Assembly (NCBI GenBank): GCA_946546925.1
Contig: CAMNOS010000003.1
Span: 1-60,819, forward strand
Direction: 5' to 3'
DNA: 60,819 nt
DNA from: an uncultured Butyrivibrio sp.
GTDB lineage: Bacteria; Bacillota; Clostridia; Lachnospirales; Lachnospiraceae
In this document: piece by piece, positions 1 through 10,463 of the stretch
Numbering within the stretch: position 1 is the stretch's first letter
Layout: each line of letters opens with the position of its first letter
Notes under the pieces: model-generated
What the model was told of the DNA's origin: nothing
The model's input: only the letters and a program-made list of their open reading frames with translations
Databases searched by the model: none
Made by a program: the position numbers and the translations under genes

Positions 1-42
1 CGTAAAAAGTCGATGGAGATATACCCCATCGACTCATATGAT

Positions 43-1239
43 TCATTTCCTGTAATATGCCGCAACCTTCTTAACCGCCTCAATCACAGACTCCACATCC
101 TCATCAGTCATGAGAGGATAGAGAGGAATGCTCATGATGCCCTCATATATTTCCTCTGCGATTGGACACAGTCCCTTCTTGTAGCCCCTCTCCTGATAGA
201 ACGGGAAATAGTAGACCGGTACATAGTGAACCTGGCACTGCACGTTCTCAGCACTTAAAGCATCGAAGAACTCACGCCTCGTGCATGAGAGTTTGTCCTT
301 ATTGAGCCTTATGATGTACAAATGCCTTGTGGTATCAGACTCAGGGATTTCCTTCTGCAGTATGAGCTCGGGAACATCACCAAAGGCCTCGTTATATCTT
401 CTGACTATCTCTTTTCTTCTGTCAGAGAATTTCGAGAGCTTCTTAAGCTGGCTCATAAGGAGGGCAGCCTGGAAGTCGGTCATCCTGTAGTTAAAGCCAA
501 GGGTCTGCATCTCATAGTACCAGGGACCCTCAGGGTTCTTCTCCACAAACTCGGACTCATCGTGAGTGATGCCGTGCTGGGATGCGAGAAAGAGCTTTCT
601 GTAAAGCTCGGGGTCGTTGGTGGTGATGGCACCGCCCTCCCCGGATGTTATGGTCTTGACAGGGTGAAAAGAAAAACAGGTCATATCGCCGAGGCTTCCT
701 TCCGGCTGTCCTTTATATTTAGTCCCGATTGCGTGGGCTGCGTCAATTATAAGGATGAGACCATGTTTGTCGCAGATCTGCCTTATCCTCTCATGTTCAA
801 CCGCCTGCCCCGTGAAATCCACGGCAACCACAGCCCTGGTTCTGTCAGTAATGTGCGCCTCGATTGAATCCGGGTCGATGTTGTAGGTCTCAGGGTTCAC
901 ATCTGCAAATACGGGTGTCGCTCCAACGTACACCGCACAGTTGGCTGAAGCAGCAAAGGTAAGCGGAGTTGTGATAACTTCATCCCCGGGTCCGAGCCCT
1001 GCAGCTATACAGGCACAGTGAAGAGCCGCTGTTCCGTTACACACGGTCACTGCATGTTTTGCCCCCGTAACCTCACAGATCCTGTCCGCAAGAGCCGCAA
1101 CACTGGGGCCACAGGTTATGTAGTCGCCCTTCAGTGTCCCTGCCACTGCCTGAACATCATCATCATCGATCCACTGGCGGCCGTAAAAAATCTTTTTATC
1201 CCTGACGGGCTTACCTCCAAATATAGCTAACGTTTCCAT
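43..1239 (-). CDS. pseC: DegT/DnrJ/EryC1 family PLP aminotransferase, PseC-like (UDP-4-amino-4,6-dideoxy-N-acetyl-altrosamine transaminase)
   Basis: 398-aa ORF with CNGTAALHCA, GDEVITTPLTFAASAN, IIDAAHAIGTKYKG, TCFSFHPVKTITSGEGGA and GFNYRMTDFQAAL motifs typical of PseC-type sugar aminotransferases. Confidence 0.88.
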   Translation of the reverse strand: METLAIFGGKPVRDKKIFYGRQWIDDDDVQAVAGTLKGDYITCGPSVAALADRICEVTGAKHAVTVCNGTAALHCACIAAGLGPGDEVITTPLTFAASANCAVYVGATPVFADVNPETYNIDPDSIEAHITDRTRAVVAVDFTGQAVEHERIRQICDKHGLILIIDAAHAIGTKYKGQPEGSLGDMTCFSFHPVKTITSGEGGAITTNDPELYRKLFLASQHGITHDESEFVEKNPEGPWYYEMQTLGFNYRMTDFQAALLMSQLKKLSKFSDRRKEIVRRYNEAFGDVPELILQKEIPESDTTRHLYIIRLNKDKLSCTRREFFDALSAENVQCQVHYVPVYYFPFYQERGYKKGLCPIAEEIYEGIMSIPLYPLMTDEDVESVIEAVKKVAAYYRK

Positions 1240-1388
1240 TATATGTCACCTCTTTGTCTAAGCATTTATGATTTCTGTCCACTATATCATATAATGCTTC
1301 CTGCGTGTTTTTGCAAGTGTTGCATGACAATAATCTGCAGGTCCCTGTGGATATTTTCCTTCACTGTCCGCAGGAAGTTGCGCTTTAT

Positions 1389-4300
1389 TTACCTTTTCTT
1401 TTTTACGACATTGCCATAGAACTTTTTGAATTCAGCCTTACAGTAATCCTTTGCCTTGATCCCCGGACCAAAGAAGGGCTTAAAATCCTCATCAGTGGCA
1501 AATGCATTATCAATTGTACCTTCATATACTCCTCTGGCACTTATAATAGCTGACAGGAAGTTCATCCACTGTGCGGCTCCATACTTTCTCTTGAGTAATC
1601 CATCCTCCATAAGTTCTTCCAGGTCCTCTTTTCTTCTGTGAAGCAAAAGTTCATTCAAGTTAAAATCTTTCGAAATAGGATCTTCTATGAGCGCAGGTAT
1701 CTTATTGTACCAGTCACTTGCTGCCTGAAGGAACTTCAACCGGTTAAGCACGCCTTCAAAATCATCGTATGCAAACAAAGACATCTTGGAAACCTTTTCT
1801 TCTTCGCTCTCATCCGTAAAAGAATCCTGAAGCTCTTTGTAAAGCTTCCTGTAAGCTTTAAAAATGTTCTCGGCATCCATGGCCATAACACAGGCAAACC
1901 TCAGCTTCATCTTTGCGGGAGACATGAGCTCTTTTATATCACCAAACTCAAATTCACTTATATCAAAGCTGAACAGGGTATCAAATACGTGGTTCATCTC
2001 CTCAACACGCTGTGCAAACTGTGGGAATTCAGTTTTCGGATCAAAACCGGCAGTGAGCTTCTTGTAACTGTCAAGAGCCATCTCCGACTTCTTATCTTCT
2101 GTCAGCTTAACCTTTTCTCCGGTGCCATCGTCATATCCATCCACATTATCAAGATAGGACATAATATTGACCATTGCCCGGTAAGTTCTCTCGGGTATCG
2201 ACGCGTCTTTCCTGGCCTTTTCTTCTTCACTCAGGACAAAGAACTCCTTGTCATACTTATAGAGGATCTCGTCGTATTCCTTGTTATATTCCTTACACGT
2301 TTCCTGCAAAGCGGGGAATTCTGCTTGCCATAAAGGCTCCTCCTTTTCCCATTTGATTTCTCTGTCACTAAATGCCTGCTCGTTCTTCAAAGCTTTCTCA
2401 GGGGAAGTCTTAAACCCGTATATCTTCGAAAGCATTCCATTTGCGGCCTGATATTTCGTAAGGGGTCTCGTTTCGTCTATACCTGCAACAAATATAAGGC
2501 TCCTGGGTAAAGATGCCACTACGTCATAAGCCTCGTATTCAGCCTCTGGCAGCTTCATAACATCAATCCCGTTTATCCTGTCTGACATTGCCTGAATCTT
2601 CTGATGAGATAAATTCCCCATCTCATACAGTGAAAAAGAATGAAGATATCTGTTGCTTGTGCGCTGTGAAATTCCGGTACCTCTTCCTGCCATTATTGAC
2701 TGTCCGAAAGAATAAAAAACCATTCCCTTGCTCATCATATCTTCTGCGGAATCAAACATATCAGGGATTTTCAGCGCCCCATCGGATTTTTCCACCAGTT
2801 CTTTTACATGTTTCAGGCTGTCTCTGAGTCCGTCAGAGGCAAGTTTTGCCAAACGCTCCTTAACTTTGAAATTGTCTACAAGTTTCCCAAAATCAGATGC
2901 ATCATACATATTGAGATCGCAGTTCATGACCTCTTTAATGAGCATTGTTTCATATTCATACTGCTGCTCATCTGTTCCTGTCGAGAGTTCAAACAGGCGC
3001 CTTACTTCTTCACCCGATTTGCCACCTATCATTGCACCAATTGTTCTTCCATGAGATGATTTTTTCCCGGTCGTCTTTTCAAGATACTCACAATAGGTAC
3101 TGGAAGGCTCAACCAGGAAATTAGCCTCAATTGCTCCCTTGCAGATACTATCCTGCATTATGGCATTTCTGTTGTATTGTTTTTTTCGTCTCTCAAGCTC
3201 AGCAGGGGGAATCTCTTCATTACCATCTGCAAGAAGAAGCCTGTATGTGATCTTTATGTTTTCGTCCTTCATCGCATCTTCTTCTGCATAAGTTTCCCTG
3301 TATTTGTTATATGTAACAGCCGGATAGCCTGGGGTAAATATATAGAACTTAAATCCGGTCGTCTCCTGCACATTGAGTTTAGATGCCAGTTTTTTCTCAA
3401 ATTCTTCCTTCGGAAGACTCATGGATTCCTTATCCACGGCCATAATATGATTGACGGCGCACATAGTCTTTTGAAAACTGTAGAAGAACCCGGTCTTCGC
3501 CCTGAATTCAACCATAGCTGCATCATCAAAGGAAGGATCCTCCCACCCTCTCGCAAGGCCCCGCACCACCTGGCTGTGAAGGTATCTGACTCTTTCACAG
3601 ATCTCGTAGTTATAGTTAAAGTTCTCCACCATATCTATGTAGTTTTTACCTTTTATCGAAGTAATGCTTATACCATTAATCTCATTTATGAGATCCTTCA
3701 TTTTGGCAGCATCGTACTCCGGCTCTTTATAGCCCGGCTGAGCCTCAATATTTCCCTTGAAATTTATGACATTTGAAAGAGCCGTCGCATTCATGGCATC
3801 AGCAATCTTGTTGTTATTAAGCCGTACGTATTCAGCTTTGGAAAGGTCTCTGCGATTGAGATAGTTCTCATTAAGAAGTTCTTTCGTCTTGCCAAGCCTC
3901 AGTGGTTCCTCATACATTTTGAGATAATTCGCACCTTCCTGCGCGTTCTTGAATTTAGGCGCACCAAGAGCATTTACCTTCTTCTGGGACATTCCGTTTT
4001 GCTGCATCATATGCTTTCCGGCAGCATAGACCTTCAAAAGCTTCAGGGCCACCTCATGCTGCTCGTAATCATTGGTACTTGTCACATCCATTGTCAGCTC
4101 TTCGTTATAGTGAGCCACATAATATTTGTCAGTGATCAGCTCCTTTCGGGCTTCATAGTAATATGCAACAGAACGGATCCTATCCAGTTTCTCTTCCATA
4201 ACCGCTCTGTCATCATCTCTGAAAGAAGAAAAATATTTCTCGGCGCCGCACAGTCTGTCAAAGGCTGCTATCTTAGCAGAGAGTTTCTCCAGTTCCGCAG

Positions 4301-4991
4301 CATTCCGGCACAGCTCAACGTCATTTTCAAGCCTGATGTTTCCGATGTTCACAGACATTATGCTGTCAAACATTATGTCCATGGCCTCCCTGACATCCAT
4401 ACCTTCTCTGTCTTCACCGCTCCCCATAAAAAGCTTTACAAGCTGCGCATTGGCCACAGCGTCCTCAGTCATGAAAGCAGACAGATCATAGATGCGCTCA
4501 TCGTCAACAAGCTCAGCTTCACCTGCAGCTTTTGCCAGAAGTTCAACGTTATGGTCTCTGACGCTATGCACTGCAGTTGTTATAAGCTTCAGATTCTCTT
4601 TTTTCCTAAAGAGCCTCGATCTTTTGTTATTCTGCTTTGAAGCTCTCACCTCATCATTGTATTTTGATTTGAATTTGCTGCCGTAATCCGATATAAGGGC
4701 AGACTTCTCCGGTACATGTTTTACAGTCTTAAGCTTTCTGAATGCAAGATTTATCCGCCTCATCTGCGCTACCGCTCTCTTCTCACGCATTTTGTCCTGC
4801 CTGTTAAGTTCCTGCCGGCTCTCGGATGATGCCCTCTCAGCCTCGCCTCTGTCCGCATAGGCCATACGCTGCATGTTTGCCACAGCCTCAGCATTGCGGG
4901 CATTATCACTTAAAAGTGCTGAACTCGCCACCATATCGGAGCGATCTTCCTGCCTTCTTGAAAACAATTCTTCGTCTCCATGTCCTATCAT
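1389..4991 (-). CDS. Very large (1200 aa) uncharacterised, charged, mostly helical protein without signal peptide or TM segment
   Basis: Single long open frame; no recognised domain. Confidence 0.85.
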   Translation of the reverse strand: MIGHGDEELFSRRQEDRSDMVASSALLSDNARNAEAVANMQRMAYADRGEAERASSESRQELNRQDKMREKRAVAQMRRINLAFRKLKTVKHVPEKSALISDYGSKFKSKYNDEVRASKQNNKRSRLFRKKENLKLITTAVHSVRDHNVELLAKAAGEAELVDDERIYDLSAFMTEDAVANAQLVKLFMGSGEDREGMDVREAMDIMFDSIMSVNIGNIRLENDVELCRNAAELEKLSAKIAAFDRLCGAEKYFSSFRDDDRAVMEEKLDRIRSVAYYYEARKELITDKYYVAHYNEELTMDVTSTNDYEQHEVALKLLKVYAAGKHMMQQNGMSQKKVNALGAPKFKNAQEGANYLKMYEEPLRLGKTKELLNENYLNRRDLSKAEYVRLNNNKIADAMNATALSNVINFKGNIEAQPGYKEPEYDAAKMKDLINEINGISITSIKGKNYIDMVENFNYNYEICERVRYLHSQVVRGLARGWEDPSFDDAAMVEFRAKTGFFYSFQKTMCAVNHIMAVDKESMSLPKEEFEKKLASKLNVQETTGFKFYIFTPGYPAVTYNKYRETYAEEDAMKDENIKITYRLLLADGNEEIPPAELERRKKQYNRNAIMQDSICKGAIEANFLVEPSSTYCEYLEKTTGKKSSHGRTIGAMIGGKSGEEVRRLFELSTGTDEQQYEYETMLIKEVMNCDLNMYDASDFGKLVDNFKVKERLAKLASDGLRDSLKHVKELVEKSDGALKIPDMFDSAEDMMSKGMVFYSFGQSIMAGRGTGISQRTSNRYLHSFSLYEMGNLSHQKIQAMSDRINGIDVMKLPEAEYEAYDVVASLPRSLIFVAGIDETRPLTKYQAANGMLSKIYGFKTSPEKALKNEQAFSDREIKWEKEEPLWQAEFPALQETCKEYNKEYDEILYKYDKEFFVLSEEEKARKDASIPERTYRAMVNIMSYLDNVDGYDDGTGEKVKLTEDKKSEMALDSYKKLTAGFDPKTEFPQFAQRVEEMNHVFDTLFSFDISEFEFGDIKELMSPAKMKLRFACVMAMDAENIFKAYRKLYKELQDSFTDESEEEKVSKMSLFAYDDFEGVLNRLKFLQAASDWYNKIPALIEDPISKDFNLNELLLHRRKEDLEELMEDGLLKRKYGAAQWMNFLSAIISARGVYEGTIDNAFATDEDFKPFFGPGIKAKDYCKAEFKKFYGNVVKKKR

Positions 4992-5048
4992 AGAATAACC
5001 TCCTTATCTGAAGTTCAAAGATCCATGTCAAAGAGCTGCATCAAAGAA

Positions 5049-5915
5049 TCATTCATCAAAATTATCCGTTGTAACAGGAACCTCAAAGGTAAAGCTCACA
5101 AGATTTCCGACCTTAACGGCTTTGTGGCCTGTTACGTCGGACAGGATCCTGGTCTTCATCCTGTCTGAAGATATGTAAGTATATACTATGGTTTCCTTGG
5201 AATGGCACTTTCGGGCTGCATCTGCAACCCAATATATCAGATCATTTGTAAGAGCCCCTTCATCGCTTCCGTATGCAGCAACACCCTCTATAAAAATAGC
5301 ATTATCTCTGATGCTCGTAAGCAGCCCAGCCTGGATATTATAATCATCATCAACCAGGAATACCGAAGTTTTGGGATCATAGTACTCCCTGCCTGCGATC
5401 ACAAAGTCATAAATGGAAGCCTCCCTGACGAAGCTCTCCCACTGCTCATCCGTAAGGTCTCTGGGATTCAGACAACCAAGTCCTGTCACTGTCTTTTTGA
5501 TCTTCACATCCGAAACCAGAAATTCATAGAGAGGAAGCTTTTTTTCTTCCTCAAAAAATCCCAGCCCAGCGAAGAATCCGCCCCTGTCATCAGGATCACC
5601 TTCCGCAACGAACTCTCTTTCAATCACTGCGCTGCAGCCGCTTATCTCAGCCAGATCCTCAAGAAATCTGTAGAGAGCATTTTCCGCATCAGTATCTTTG
5701 AACGCGTCATCTATGATCACTTCTCTGACAACAAACGCAAAGCTGTCATCACTTTCATCAGGCACAGTTGAAAGTGCCATGACACCGCATGCAGTGTCTG
5801 ACTCCTCTTCATACAATCCGATAAAGACATCACTAAGTGCCTTTGCCTCTTCGCCAAGCGGCCGGACAAAGACTCCTCTGTTCTCATCATCAACAGGTGT
5901 TGCAACAAAATTCAT
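5049..5915 (-). CDS. Hypothetical protein, possible GNAT-type acetyltransferase
   Basis: 288-aa ORF downstream-facing in the same direction as 1389-4991; mixed alpha/beta composition; weak GNAT resemblance only. Confidence 0.55.
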   Translation of the reverse strand: MNFVATPVDDENRGVFVRPLGEEAKALSDVFIGLYEEESDTACGVMALSTVPDESDDSFAFVVREVIIDDAFKDTDAENALYRFLEDLAEISGCSAVIEREFVAEGDPDDRGGFFAGLGFFEEEKKLPLYEFLVSDVKIKKTVTGLGCLNPRDLTDEQWESFVREASIYDFVIAGREYYDPKTSVFLVDDDYNIQAGLLTSIRDNAIFIEGVAAYGSDEGALTNDLIYWVADAARKCHSKETIVYTYISSDRMKTRILSDVTGHKAVKVGNLVSFTFEVPVTTDNFDE

Positions 5916-5995
5916 TGAAGGCCTCCTTCCTGGTGTTTAACAATTCGGTATATTCAATTACAACTACCGGGTCAGGTGATCCTGCAGATCATTTT

Positions 5996-6886
5996 TCACA
6001 GAATTTCAAACACATCGCTTTCTTTGGCCATGACAACAGTTCCATCAGAAGGAAGCTGCTCTTTTATACCATCAAGAAATTCGTCCGTATGGTTCGGAGC
6101 GTGGTGAACAATGACCACCTTTCCGACTCCCGCCTTCTGCCCAAGTTCAATTGCCTTCACATAGGTGGAATGTCCAAAGCTTCTGCACTTCTCATATTCT
6201 CCGGGTGTGTACTGCCCGTCAAACAGACACAGTTCTGCGTCTTTGGCAAAAGAGATAAGGCACTCCATAGGCTCAGTGTAATAGCGAAGTATTTCTTTTC
6301 CCAGAGGAGCATCCTCAGCCATCTCAGGCTTCCTGTCATCCGGCAGCTCTTCGTGTTCAAAGTCCGTAGCATAGACAAAATCGGTGCCTTCGCAGGACAG
6401 TTTGAACAGAGTTGAACCTCCGGGATGGTTGGCAGGTACAGCTGTCACTCTCACATCTCCTATGTCAAAAGAGCTGCCGTCCTCCGTCACTTCCCTGAAG
6501 GTGATCTTTGCAGGGAAAACATCTATCCCGACAGGCCACAGCGGCTTTCTCATATAGGTATCAAGCTTCTGTCTTATGGACATCCCGCAGTTGGTCGCTC
6601 CGTAGATGGATATCTCTTTTGTCCCCATAGCTCCAAGAAAGACAGGCAGCCCCAGTATGTGGTCTATATGTGAATGCGTGATAAGAAGCGATACGTTTCG
6701 GTCCCCCAGATCAGGAAGATTGAGAATCCCGGTCCCTGCATCAAGAATTATCGCCTGCGTATCCGTCATATAAAGATAGCTGCTTGTGGCGCCGCCGTAT
6801 TTCTGAAAAGCTTTTCCCGACACGGGAAGCGAGCCCCTGCATCCCAGAACTGTCAGTGTTATTTTCTTTTGTATATCTGACTGCAT
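5996..6886 (-). CDS. MBL-fold metallo-hydrolase
   Basis: LLITHSHIDHILGLP (HxHxDH), AVPANHPGGST, FDGQYTPGEY, HHAPNHTD motifs. Confidence 0.88.
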   Translation of the reverse strand: MQSDIQKKITLTVLGCRGSLPVSGKAFQKYGGATSSYLYMTDTQAIILDAGTGILNLPDLGDRNVSLLITHSHIDHILGLPVFLGAMGTKEISIYGATNCGMSIRQKLDTYMRKPLWPVGIDVFPAKITFREVTEDGSSFDIGDVRVTAVPANHPGGSTLFKLSCEGTDFVYATDFEHEELPDDRKPEMAEDAPLGKEILRYYTEPMECLISFAKDAELCLFDGQYTPGEYEKCRSFGHSTYVKAIELGQKAGVGKVVIVHHAPNHTDEFLDGIKEQLPSDGTVVMAKESDVFEIL

Positions 6887-6990
6887 AAAATACCTCTGCT
6901 TATACGATTCATTTGCTCAAACATTTTTTCGTTGTCCTTATATCATGATATCACAGATAATTATCCCTCTGCGAGAAAAACACATACGGG

Positions 6991-7018
6991 TTGCAATATT
7001 TAAAAAAATGAATATAAT
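6991..7018 (+). promoter_or_regulatory. Putative sigma70-type promoter for 7086-7280 (TTGCAA-16-TATAAT)
   Basis: TTGCAA at 6991-6996, TATAAT at 7013-7018; RBS-like GGGAGG just before the ATG at 7086. Confidence 0.6.
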
Positions 7019-7085
7019 AAAATGAAATAGTTTACTAACACATGTCTTACATGTAGATTTTTATTTCCATAAGGGAGGACTAGGA

Positions 7086-7280
7086 ATGGCAGCAAAGGTT
7101 AATACAAAAATTGAGCTTCAGTTCGGCGAGCTTGCCGTAAACGATGAGCAGCTTATAGCTCAGGCCAAGAAAGCATACGGCGGCAAGGACATCAAGAATC
7201 TTGATATCTATGTTAAGCCCGAAGAAGGCAAAGCTTACTATGTTGTTAACAACGACGTTACCGGAAGCTTTGATCTTTAA
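7086..7280 (+). CDS. Small conserved protein (DUF6465-like)
   Basis: 64-aa ORF with promoter, RBS and downstream terminator; KNLDIYVKPEEGKAYYVVN motif. Confidence 0.8.
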   Translation: MAAKVNTKIELQFGELAVNDEQLIAQAKKAYGGKDIKNLDIYVKPEEGKAYYVVNNDVTGSFDL

Positions 7281-7299
7281 TTCTCTTTGTAAAAAATAA

Positions 7300-7334
7300 A
7301 GCTTCGCACTTTCGATGTGCGAAGCTTTTTTATT
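7300..7334 (+). terminator. Rho-independent terminator
   Basis: AAGCTTCGCACtttcgatGTGCGAAGCTTTTTT. Confidence 0.85.
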
Positions 7335-7372
7335 ACTCTTTTGGTTGTGTATTTAAAACCATCTGACTTAAT

Positions 7373-7558
7373 TCATACGACATTGGCGGCCGCAATTGCG
7401 CAGGCAGCTGCCATGATCACCGCGATAATCGCAAAGATCCTCATCCACTTGTAGGTCTCTGCCTCCTCCTCATTATCCTTATTAAGTTCACCGATGGTGA
7501 ACACCACCACCCCCGCTATAAAGATGACGGCGGCATACACCGCTAAGAGTCTGTTCAT
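7373..7558 (-). CDS. Small two-TM membrane protein
   Basis: 61-aa ORF with two hydrophobic segments; start overlaps the stop of 7555-8265. Confidence 0.65.
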   Translation of the reverse strand: MNRLLAVYAAVIFIAGVVVFTIGELNKDNEEEAETYKWMRIFAIIAVIMAAACAIAAANVV

Positions 7559-8265
7559 AGTGTAAAGTCTCCGAAAATACTTGTTACTGCTGAATTGGAC
7601 GCGCTGCTTGCATAAGCCTTTATAAGAGCCTTGGAAAGATCAGTAGAAGCATTGCTGCTATCATCTCCCCCTGCCGTCAAAGATGCAGTATTAAGGTCTG
7701 ACAGCGATATGTTATCAAAGGGTGACTGCGTCGTCGCACCGGACTGCAGAGCATTTACCAGGTTTGTCTTAAAAGAACTGCTGCCGGACGATCCGGAATT
7801 CTCGCCGCTTTTTTCTTCGAAGAGAGAGCTCTGAACGAGATTGGCTGAAAAATACTGTGACCTGGAAAGCTCCTGCAGTGCCTCAGCACTAAGAGGTCCC
7901 TTATAAGCGTCGGAGTTGCCGGTATTCGAATCATCCGCCTGCGTGTTGCCAGAACCTGTCGCCTCAGAAACCTTTCCTGCGCCCTGTATACTCTCAAAAG
8001 CCCCATTTATCTGCTCAATAGTCGCATCAATCGATGATACGGCTGTCTGAACCTGGTTCTTAACACTTTCGGAAATATCGGGAACCACTTCTGCATCCCG
8101 CATTCTGCCCTCAATGTTCTGCCTTATGGCATCGGACAGTTCGGTCCTAAACCTGCTCTTTTGCTCTATCTCCTCAGAAGCCTTTCTTGCTACTTCGCTC
8201 ACATCAGAGATGGAATTGAGGTATTTATTAACTGCACTTGTGAGTTTGGAAATATCAAATGCCAT
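7555..8265 (-). CDS. Hypothetical Ser/Ala-rich protein
   Basis: 236-aa ORF, low-complexity Ser/Asn/Asp region, coupled to the downstream small TM gene. Confidence 0.7.
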   Translation of the reverse strand: MAFDISKLTSAVNKYLNSISDVSEVARKASEEIEQKSRFRTELSDAIRQNIEGRMRDAEVVPDISESVKNQVQTAVSSIDATIEQINGAFESIQGAGKVSEATGSGNTQADDSNTGNSDAYKGPLSAEALQELSRSQYFSANLVQSSLFEEKSGENSGSSGSSSFKTNLVNALQSGATTQSPFDNISLSDLNTASLTAGGDDSSNASTDLSKALIKAYASSASNSAVTSIFGDFTL

Positions 8266-8385
8266 AACGGTTCCTCCAAAACAATTATACTACATTTTGT
8301 TCGTGGTATGCTATATCTTGTGGTTATAATACGCCCTGATCCGCAGATGTTTGATTAATCCCAAATAAATCGTTAAACTTGAATC

Positions 8386-9639
8386 ATGAATAAGCCAAGA
8401 TTATCTTTTGAATTCCTGCACGGCAGGCTTCGCTACAACTTCAAACAGCTGCGGGACTTTGAGCACGAGGAATCGGTCAAAGAGCAGAAATGCCATACCA
8501 CCATGGTCCTGATGGTCGGATTTATCATTTATTCCGTTCTGACCATCTTCCCAAGCATACCGGGTTATATGCACGGCGTGGTCACGAATATCACAATCAG
8601 CATTCTCTTTCTTCTTGGAATGCTTCACCTCAAACTGTTCAAAAGCCATATCAGCACCACCATACTCGTATCATACGAACTTAGCCTGGTACTCTTTTTC
8701 CACTTTATAACGGAGACGGACTGGACAATAGGAATGGATGCCTTCTGGCTCTTCATTCTCATAATGCCCTTCATAACCAACTATCTCGCCGGAATAATAT
8801 ACGGTGGTATCGCGGCCTGCGCAGGACTGCTTCTGAGCTTTGCCTGCTTCCAGACAAGAATGCTCAACTACCTTCAGCCCTATGGACGCAACATGGTGGA
8901 ATGGTTCACTGTTATCTATATCGTGGTCATGATAGCTGCCGCAGTCATCGAATACGAACTGACAACCAATCAGATTGACAAAGAGATCTCGGATGAAAAG
9001 GTCTCCTACTACCAGAAGGAGCGCACCCAGCGCCTTCAAAAGGTCCTTGAGATCTACGAGAGCAATGAGACTACAATAAGGAAATACAAGCACGACGTCA
9101 GACACTACAACAGAGTGCTGGCAGGTTTTATCCAAAACAGGGAGTATGAAAGCGCCCAGAAATACCTCAAAGAGCTGGATGCAATGCTCGAAGAAGTCAC
9201 AGCCATGAGCTTTTGCGACAACGTTATCGTCAACGAGCTATTATCTATTTACACCTCGAGGTGCAGCAAACTGGGCTTTAAATTGAGAGTCAGGGCAGTC
9301 GTTCCCGAGCGCTTTCCCATGGAAGAGACGGACCTGACAAGTCTCGTAGCTAACGCCCTCGAGAACGCAGTTGAAGCTCAGGAGAACGTGGCAGCAGAAA
9401 AAAGAGCCGTGCAGGTCGAACTGATCTACGACGGCAGGAAGTTAAAGCTCATGACTAAAAATCCCTGCGCATCAGAGATAAGCTTCAAAGAAGACGGCCT
9501 TCCGGTCAGCACGAGACCTGTTCAGAGCGGCATCGGAACCGCCCAGATCAAGGCCATAGCAGAAAAGTACGGCGGTGTTGCAAGTTTCACCAAGTCCGGC
9601 GAACAGTTCATAGTAAAAGCAGTAATGACCTGCATCTGA
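8386..9639 (+). CDS. Orphan GHKL-type sensor histidine kinase (AgrC-like)
   Basis: N-terminal multi-TM region, YKHDVRHYNRVLAGF H-box-like motif, LVANALENAVEAQ N-box, SGIGTAQIKAIAEKYGG G-box. Confidence 0.82.
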   Translation: MNKPRLSFEFLHGRLRYNFKQLRDFEHEESVKEQKCHTTMVLMVGFIIYSVLTIFPSIPGYMHGVVTNITISILFLLGMLHLKLFKSHISTTILVSYELSLVLFFHFITETDWTIGMDAFWLFILIMPFITNYLAGIIYGGIAACAGLLLSFACFQTRMLNYLQPYGRNMVEWFTVIYIVVMIAAAVIEYELTTNQIDKEISDEKVSYYQKERTQRLQKVLEIYESNETTIRKYKHDVRHYNRVLAGFIQNREYESAQKYLKELDAMLEEVTAMSFCDNVIVNELLSIYTSRCSKLGFKLRVRAVVPERFPMEETDLTSLVANALENAVEAQENVAAEKRAVQVELIYDGRKLKLMTKNPCASEISFKEDGLPVSTRPVQSGIGTAQIKAIAEKYGGVASFTKSGEQFIVKAVMTCI

Positions 9640-9668
9640 ATACGAAAACCCGGGACTGGGGGTGCCTG

Positions 9669-10400
9669 TCATCCCGCTTCTTTTTCCATATGCTCTTTAA
9701 TCTTATCTTTGATCCTGCCTTCCACAAGCGCAGCGATCTCCCGGGTCTTCATTCCCTCGTATTCTTCATATTGGATCGGCTCAAGATAATACACATATGT
9801 CGTAACCGGCCCCTTGTGCGGGCTGTTGAATACTTTGTAAGAATCCACAAGCGCAACAGGCACTATAGGGCATCCGGCCATCTGTGCCAGTTTAAAGCTC
9901 CCCGCCTTGAACGGCTCAACCATATTCCTGTTGTTCTCCTTGTAGCCGCCCTCGGGGAAAAGAATGAACTTCCTGCCCATATCTCTTATCTCATGTGCCA
10001 TCTCCTGGAACACCCTTATAGTCTGCCGCAGGTCATCCATCTTGAGGCGCTTGCCCCCGCAGAGCAGCAGAAACTCATTCACAAGGATCATGTGCGATTT
10101 CTTCTCATCCATAACAAAGGAGCAGGGCTTAAAGTGAGTCGAAAATATCCCAGGCACATCATACTTACCCTGATGATTAGGAAAAAGAACATATCCCCCC
10201 TCTTTTGGAAGGTTTTCTTCTCCAAAGGCTATCGTGCGATATCCGGATGATCTGTTCATCTTCCCGACCATCTCTGTGCACACGGCATAGCACTCTTTTT
10301 CGCTGTGCCTCTCAGGATGCCTCATCCAGACCCTGGCCTTGATCACATAATAGATGATTCTATGAAGATTTATCAGTATTGTGCGATAGTAATTAGTCAT
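9669..10400 (-). CDS. 1-acyl-sn-glycerol-3-phosphate acyltransferase (PlsC-like)
   Basis: NHQGKYD (HX4D) and FPEGG motifs. Confidence 0.87.
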   Translation of the reverse strand: MTNYYRTILINLHRIIYYVIKARVWMRHPERHSEKECYAVCTEMVGKMNRSSGYRTIAFGEENLPKEGGYVLFPNHQGKYDVPGIFSTHFKPCSFVMDEKKSHMILVNEFLLLCGGKRLKMDDLRQTIRVFQEMAHEIRDMGRKFILFPEGGYKENNRNMVEPFKAGSFKLAQMAGCPIVPVALVDSYKVFNSPHKGPVTTYVYYLEPIQYEEYEGMKTREIAALVEGRIKDKIKEHMEKEAG

Positions 10401-10463
10401 TCAAAAGCTTTCCGTCAAAACAATTTGTAACAATGAAAAAGTATAACACAGAAATCCGCTGTA

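Noticed and set aside
322-867. Long plus-strand ORFs opposite annotated minus-strand genes (e.g. 322-867, 1638-2333, 3177-3776, 3999-4640, 5202-5771, 36085-36729, 40169-40912, 54735-55466)
   Set aside because: They lie antisense to long ORFs with clear family motifs or strong coding character; no RBS-supported family similarity of their own.
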